Part shown: piece after piece, positions 61,754 through 64,000 of the stretch
Numbering within the stretch: the first letter of the stretch is position 1
Layout: each line of letters opens with the position of its first letter
Source of the DNA: Azospirillum brasilense
Lineage (GTDB): Bacteria > Pseudomonadota > Alphaproteobacteria > Azospirillales > Azospirillaceae
NCBI RefSeq assembly: GCF_001315015.1
Contig: NZ_CP012914.1
Location: forward strand, 2,724,501-2,788,500
Direction of reading: 5' to 3'
Length of the DNA stretch: 64,000 bases
Position numbers and translations under genes: made by a program
Notes under the pieces: model-generated
Databases searched by the model: none
Told to the model about the DNA's origin: nothing
What the model saw: the letters and a program-made list of their open reading frames with translations, nothing else

Positions 61754-63037
61754 CTACAGGTAGCCGAGCTTCCGGGGCAGCCAGAGCGCCAGTTCCGGCA
61801 CGAAGGTCACCAGGACCAGCGCGCAGAGCATCGCCGCGACCATCCACAGCACCCAGCGGACCGTCGATTCCATGCTGATGCCGGCCACCCGCGTGGTCAC
61901 CATCAGGTTCACCGCCATGGGTGGTGTGAACTGGCCGATGGCGAGGTTCATGGTCAGCATCACGCCAAACCACACCGGGTCCCAGTGGAAGGCGGTCATG
62001 ATCGGGGTCAGCAGCGGCAGCAGGATCAGGAAGATCGACACCGCGTCCAGCACCATCCCCAGCGCCAGCAGCGCCAAGTTCAGCAGAAGCAGGACGAGAA
62101 CCTCGCTGCCCACCCCCTCGATCGCCAGGGCGGCCACCCGGTCGAAGGCGCCCATCGTGCTGCCCGCCCAGGCGAAGACGCTGGACAGGGCGATGATGAG
62201 CAGAACCACGGCGGACATCTCCGCCGCCTCGGCCAGCACCTCGTACAGCTCGCGCCAGGTCAGGCTGCGGTAGACGAAGACGCCGACGGCCAGACCGTAG
62301 AAGACGGCGACCACCGCCGCCTCGGTCGGGGTGAAGGCGCCGGTGCGCAAGCCGCCCAGGATGATGACCGGGGCCAGCAGCCCCCAGATCGCCTGCCGCA
62401 GGCTGCGCCAGAAGGGCGGGCGCGGACCGGCGTCCTTCAGGCCGAAACCGTGCTTGCGCGACAGCCAGATCGTCGGCGCCAGCAGCGACAGGCCGGCCAG
62501 GATGCCGGGAACCATCCCCGCCGCGAACAGCGCCGGCACCGACGCCTGTGGCACCAGGACGCTGTAGATGATGAAGGCGACCGAGGGCGGAATCAGGATG
62601 GCCGTCGCCGCCGCCGCCGCGATCACGCTGGCCGAGAAGGGCTTCGGATAGCCGGCCTTGTGCATCGACGGAATCATCACCGTGGCGACCGCCGCCGCGT
62701 CGGCGGGGCCGGAGCCGGAGATGCCGCCCATCACCATGCAGACGAGGATCGCCACCACCGCCAGCCCACCGTTCTTCGCCCCCACGATCGAGGACGCGAA
62801 GGTGACGAGCTGCTTGGCGACGCCCGCCCGCTCGAAGATCAGGCCGGCCAGGATGAAGACCGGGATGGCCAGCAGCGGGTACTTCGCGATGCCGGCGTAG
62901 ACGTTGGTCGGAACCGACAGGATGCCGAGTTGCGCGTCCAGGATCGCCAGCGACCCCGCCAGACCCAGCGCCACCGCCAGCGGCGCGCCGATCACCAGAA
63001 GCAGCAGAAAGCCGCCGAACAGAATCGTCAGGGCCAT
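61754..63037 (-). CDS. TRAP transporter large permease (DctM)
   Basis: 427 residues from ATG 63037, which shares its A with the TGA of the small permease gene. It has 12-14 TM helices of the DctM family: GGISGSGPADAAAVATVMIPSM in the first half and PTEAAVVAVFYGLAVG and NLAIGQFTPPMAVNLMV in the second half. It moves a dicarboxylate or other organic acid with Na+ in a binding-protein-dependent way. It ends the operon DctP-DctQ-DctM. Confidence 0.95.
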   Translation of the reverse strand: MALTILFGGFLLLLVIGAPLAVALGLAGSLAILDAQLGILSVPTNVYAGIAKYPLLAIPVFILAGLIFERAGVAKQLVTFASSIVGAKNGGLAVVAILVCMVMGGISGSGPADAAAVATVMIPSMHKAGYPKPFSASVIAAAAATAILIPPSVAFIIYSVLVPQASVPALFAAGMVPGILAGLSLLAPTIWLSRKHGFGLKDAGPRPPFWRSLRQAIWGLLAPVIILGGLRTGAFTPTEAAVVAVFYGLAVGVFVYRSLTWRELYEVLAEAAEMSAVVLLIIALSSVFAWAGSTMGAFDRVAALAIEGVGSEVLVLLLLNLALLALGMVLDAVSIFLILLPLLTPIMTAFHWDPVWFGVMLTMNLAIGQFTPPMAVNLMVTTRVAGISMESTVRWVLWMVAAMLCALVLVTFVPELALWLPRKLGYL

Positions 63038-63546
63038 CAGGCGGTTCCCTTCGCCGTGCGGATCAGGCGCCCGATCACGCGCAGGGCGACGACCGCCGAC
63101 AGCAGCGGAAGCCAGGCCGTGTAGAGCCACTGCGGGTTGCCCAGGCCGGGCGAGGTTTCCTCGAACCGCCACTGGTCGTAGGTCAGGCGCCCGCCGTACC
63201 AGACGAGCAGGCCGAACATGGCGAGTGCCGCCGTCCAGGCCACCAGCTCGGTCACCCGGCGCAGGGCCGGCGGCAGCTTGTCGGCGAGGAAGGTGATGCG
63301 GATGTGCCGGTCGGCGGCGGCGGCGACGGCGGACCCGAACAGCGTCATGACCACCAGCAGGAAGATCGAATATTCCTCGGTGAAGGCCAGGGACACGTCG
63401 GTCAGGTAGCGCGTCACGACGTTGGCGAAGGTGACGAGGCACAGGGCGGCCATGGATAGGGCGGCCAGCGAACGCTCCAGCGTCACCGGCACCCGCGTCT
63501 TGGGCTGCTCCGTCGCCATGCCGGCTTCCAGCAGATCGTTGTTCAT
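63037..63546 (-). CDS. TRAP transporter small permease (DctQ)
   Basis: 169 residues from ATG 63546; ATG 63519, with GGAAG six bases upstream, would give 160 and is an equally good start. Four TM helices are present with the DctQ pattern TFANVVTRYLTDVSLAFTEEYSIFLLVVMTLFGSA, then ADRHIRITFLADKLPP. It is the small membrane subunit that pairs with DctM. The gene is tail-overlapped with dctM and follows dctP after a hairpin. Confidence 0.92.
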   Translation of the reverse strand: MNNDLLEAGMATEQPKTRVPVTLERSLAALSMAALCLVTFANVVTRYLTDVSLAFTEEYSIFLLVVMTLFGSAVAAAADRHIRITFLADKLPPALRRVTELVAWTAALAMFGLLVWYGGRLTYDQWRFEETSPGLGNPQWLYTAWLPLLSAVVALRVIGRLIRTAKGTA

Positions 63547-63570
63547 TGGAAAATCTCGAATTGGGAACCG

Positions 63571-63616
63571 GTTGCCCCCACCCTCCCCTGCGACAGCGGG
63601 AAAGGGTGGGGGCAAC
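63571..63616. repeat. 14-bp-stem hairpin between dctP and dctQ
   Basis: GTTGCCCCCACCCT (63571-63584) pairs perfectly with AGGGTGGGGGCAAC (63603-63616). The first 14 bases equal the start of the 53859-53973 element. It lies inside the TRAP operon, after the dctP stop, and could limit read-through or shield the dctP mRNA 3' end so that the binding protein is made in excess. Confidence 0.75.
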
Positions 63617-63635
63617 GGCACGGCAAACCGCAGTC

Positions 63636-64000
63636 TTACTTCCGGTTGGCGACGGAGGTCTCGGCGGCCTTCACCAGATCAGGACCGATGGTCTTCGCCC
63701 ACTTGTCGTAGACGGCCTGGGTGGCCTTCTGGAAGGCCTTCTGCTGCTCGGGGGTGAGCTGCACGACCTCGACGCCCTGGGCGGCGATGTCCTTCAGCAG
63801 GCTGTCGTCCTGGGCGGTGATGCCCTTGCGGGCGATGGCGACCTCCTCCGCGGCGGCCTGGACGGCGGCGGCGCGCACCGCCTCCTGATCCTCCTTGGAC
63901 CAGCTGTTCCAGACCTCCTTGTTGACCACGAAGATCAGCGGGTCGGCGACGTAGCCCCACAGCGTCAGGTGCTTCTGGCCCAGCGTCGGCAGCTTGCCGG
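63636..64000 (-). CDS. TRAP transporter substrate-binding protein (DctP), C-terminal part
   Basis: About 121 codons of the C-terminal half; the start lies beyond the right edge. The visible sequence (LPTLGQKHLTLWGYVADPLIFVVNK, VWNSWSKEDQEAVRAAA and VEVVQLTPEQQKAFQKATQAVYDKWAKTIG) is typical of the DctP/TeaA family, with the closing helix of the binding lobe. It is the first gene of the operon and provides the periplasmic receptor. The ligand is not readable. Confidence 0.93.
   Translation of the reverse strand, partial: GKLPTLGQKHLTLWGYVADPLIFVVNKEVWNSWSKEDQEAVRAAAVQAAAEEVAIARKGITAQDDSLLKDIAAQGVEVVQLTPEQQKAFQKATQAVYDKWAKTIGPDLVKAAETSVANRK

Overview
The window is a very GC-rich alphaproteobacterial chromosome segment, most likely from Azospirillum or a close relative. 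This is inferred from gene content and codon style: a TIGR02300-type zinc-ribbon protein near aroA, an Hsp20-DUF1150 pair, a DUF485-ActP acetate permease pair, MtnA, an NDUFAF5-like methyltransferase and many hybrid kinases. Almost all genes share the same GC-rich codon use, and GTG and TTG starts are frequent. I see no integrase, transposase, prophage or CRISPR array. The text reads as ordinary core and lineage-specific chromosome, with a few palindromic intergenic repeats.

Layout. 1-8.6 kb: the 5' end of aroA, periplasmic gamma-glutamyltransferase, the TIGR02300 protein, tRNA-Ala(GGC), a small Cys/Gly-tailed protein, a pirin, and two tandem MoeA-type molybdopterin proteins, one fused to a periplasmic-binding-like domain. 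7.7-15.2 kb: a minus-strand signalling block of a LytS-like hybrid kinase, a second hybrid kinase with a C-terminal Hpt domain, and a PleD-like REC-GGDEF protein. 15.8-21.1 kb: a glycosyltransferase-GtrA pair, hsp20 with an RpoH-like promoter, DUF1150, an unrecognised conserved protein, DUF2141 and a membrane LytTR regulator. 21.1-33.5 kb: an AT-rich gap before an OafA-type acyltransferase, aconitase, an orphan ABC binding protein, a methyltransferase, a NUDIX hydrolase, an exonuclease, mtnA and a HisKA_2 kinase.

33.5-45.5 kb: an acetate-uptake block (DUF485, ActP, a cyclic-nucleotide/CBS/DUF294 protein and an exonuclease-like protein that has lost its catalytic residues). Next come DUF1178, a methyltransferase, mntP behind a yybP-ykoY manganese riboswitch, the run comF-grxC-nitrilase, a lone fliQ, an NDUFAF5-like protein, a TauE/SafE-like membrane protein, a stress protein and a CydP-like peptide. 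45.5-64 kb: ankyrin protein, CbiB, a long inverted-repeat element, a DEAD-box helicase, mscL, secA, a parvulin, argJ-GNAT-mutT, recQ, tRNA-Thr(CGT), a glycosyltransferase, a disordered RGDGP-repeat protein, an EamA transporter and a TRAP transporter operon running off the right edge.

The best candidates for new biology are: (i) the kinase array, where one kinase has a C-terminal Hpt-like domain whose phosphoacceptor His is Gln while its neighbour keeps an intact Hpt; (ii) the pseudo-exonuclease paired with the DUF294 sensor beside the acetate permease; (iii) the mntP leader, where a strong hairpin downstream of the riboswitch encloses a Shine-Dalgarno and an ATG; (iv) two small families of palindromic intergenic elements. 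All calls are from reading the sequence; no database search was run.
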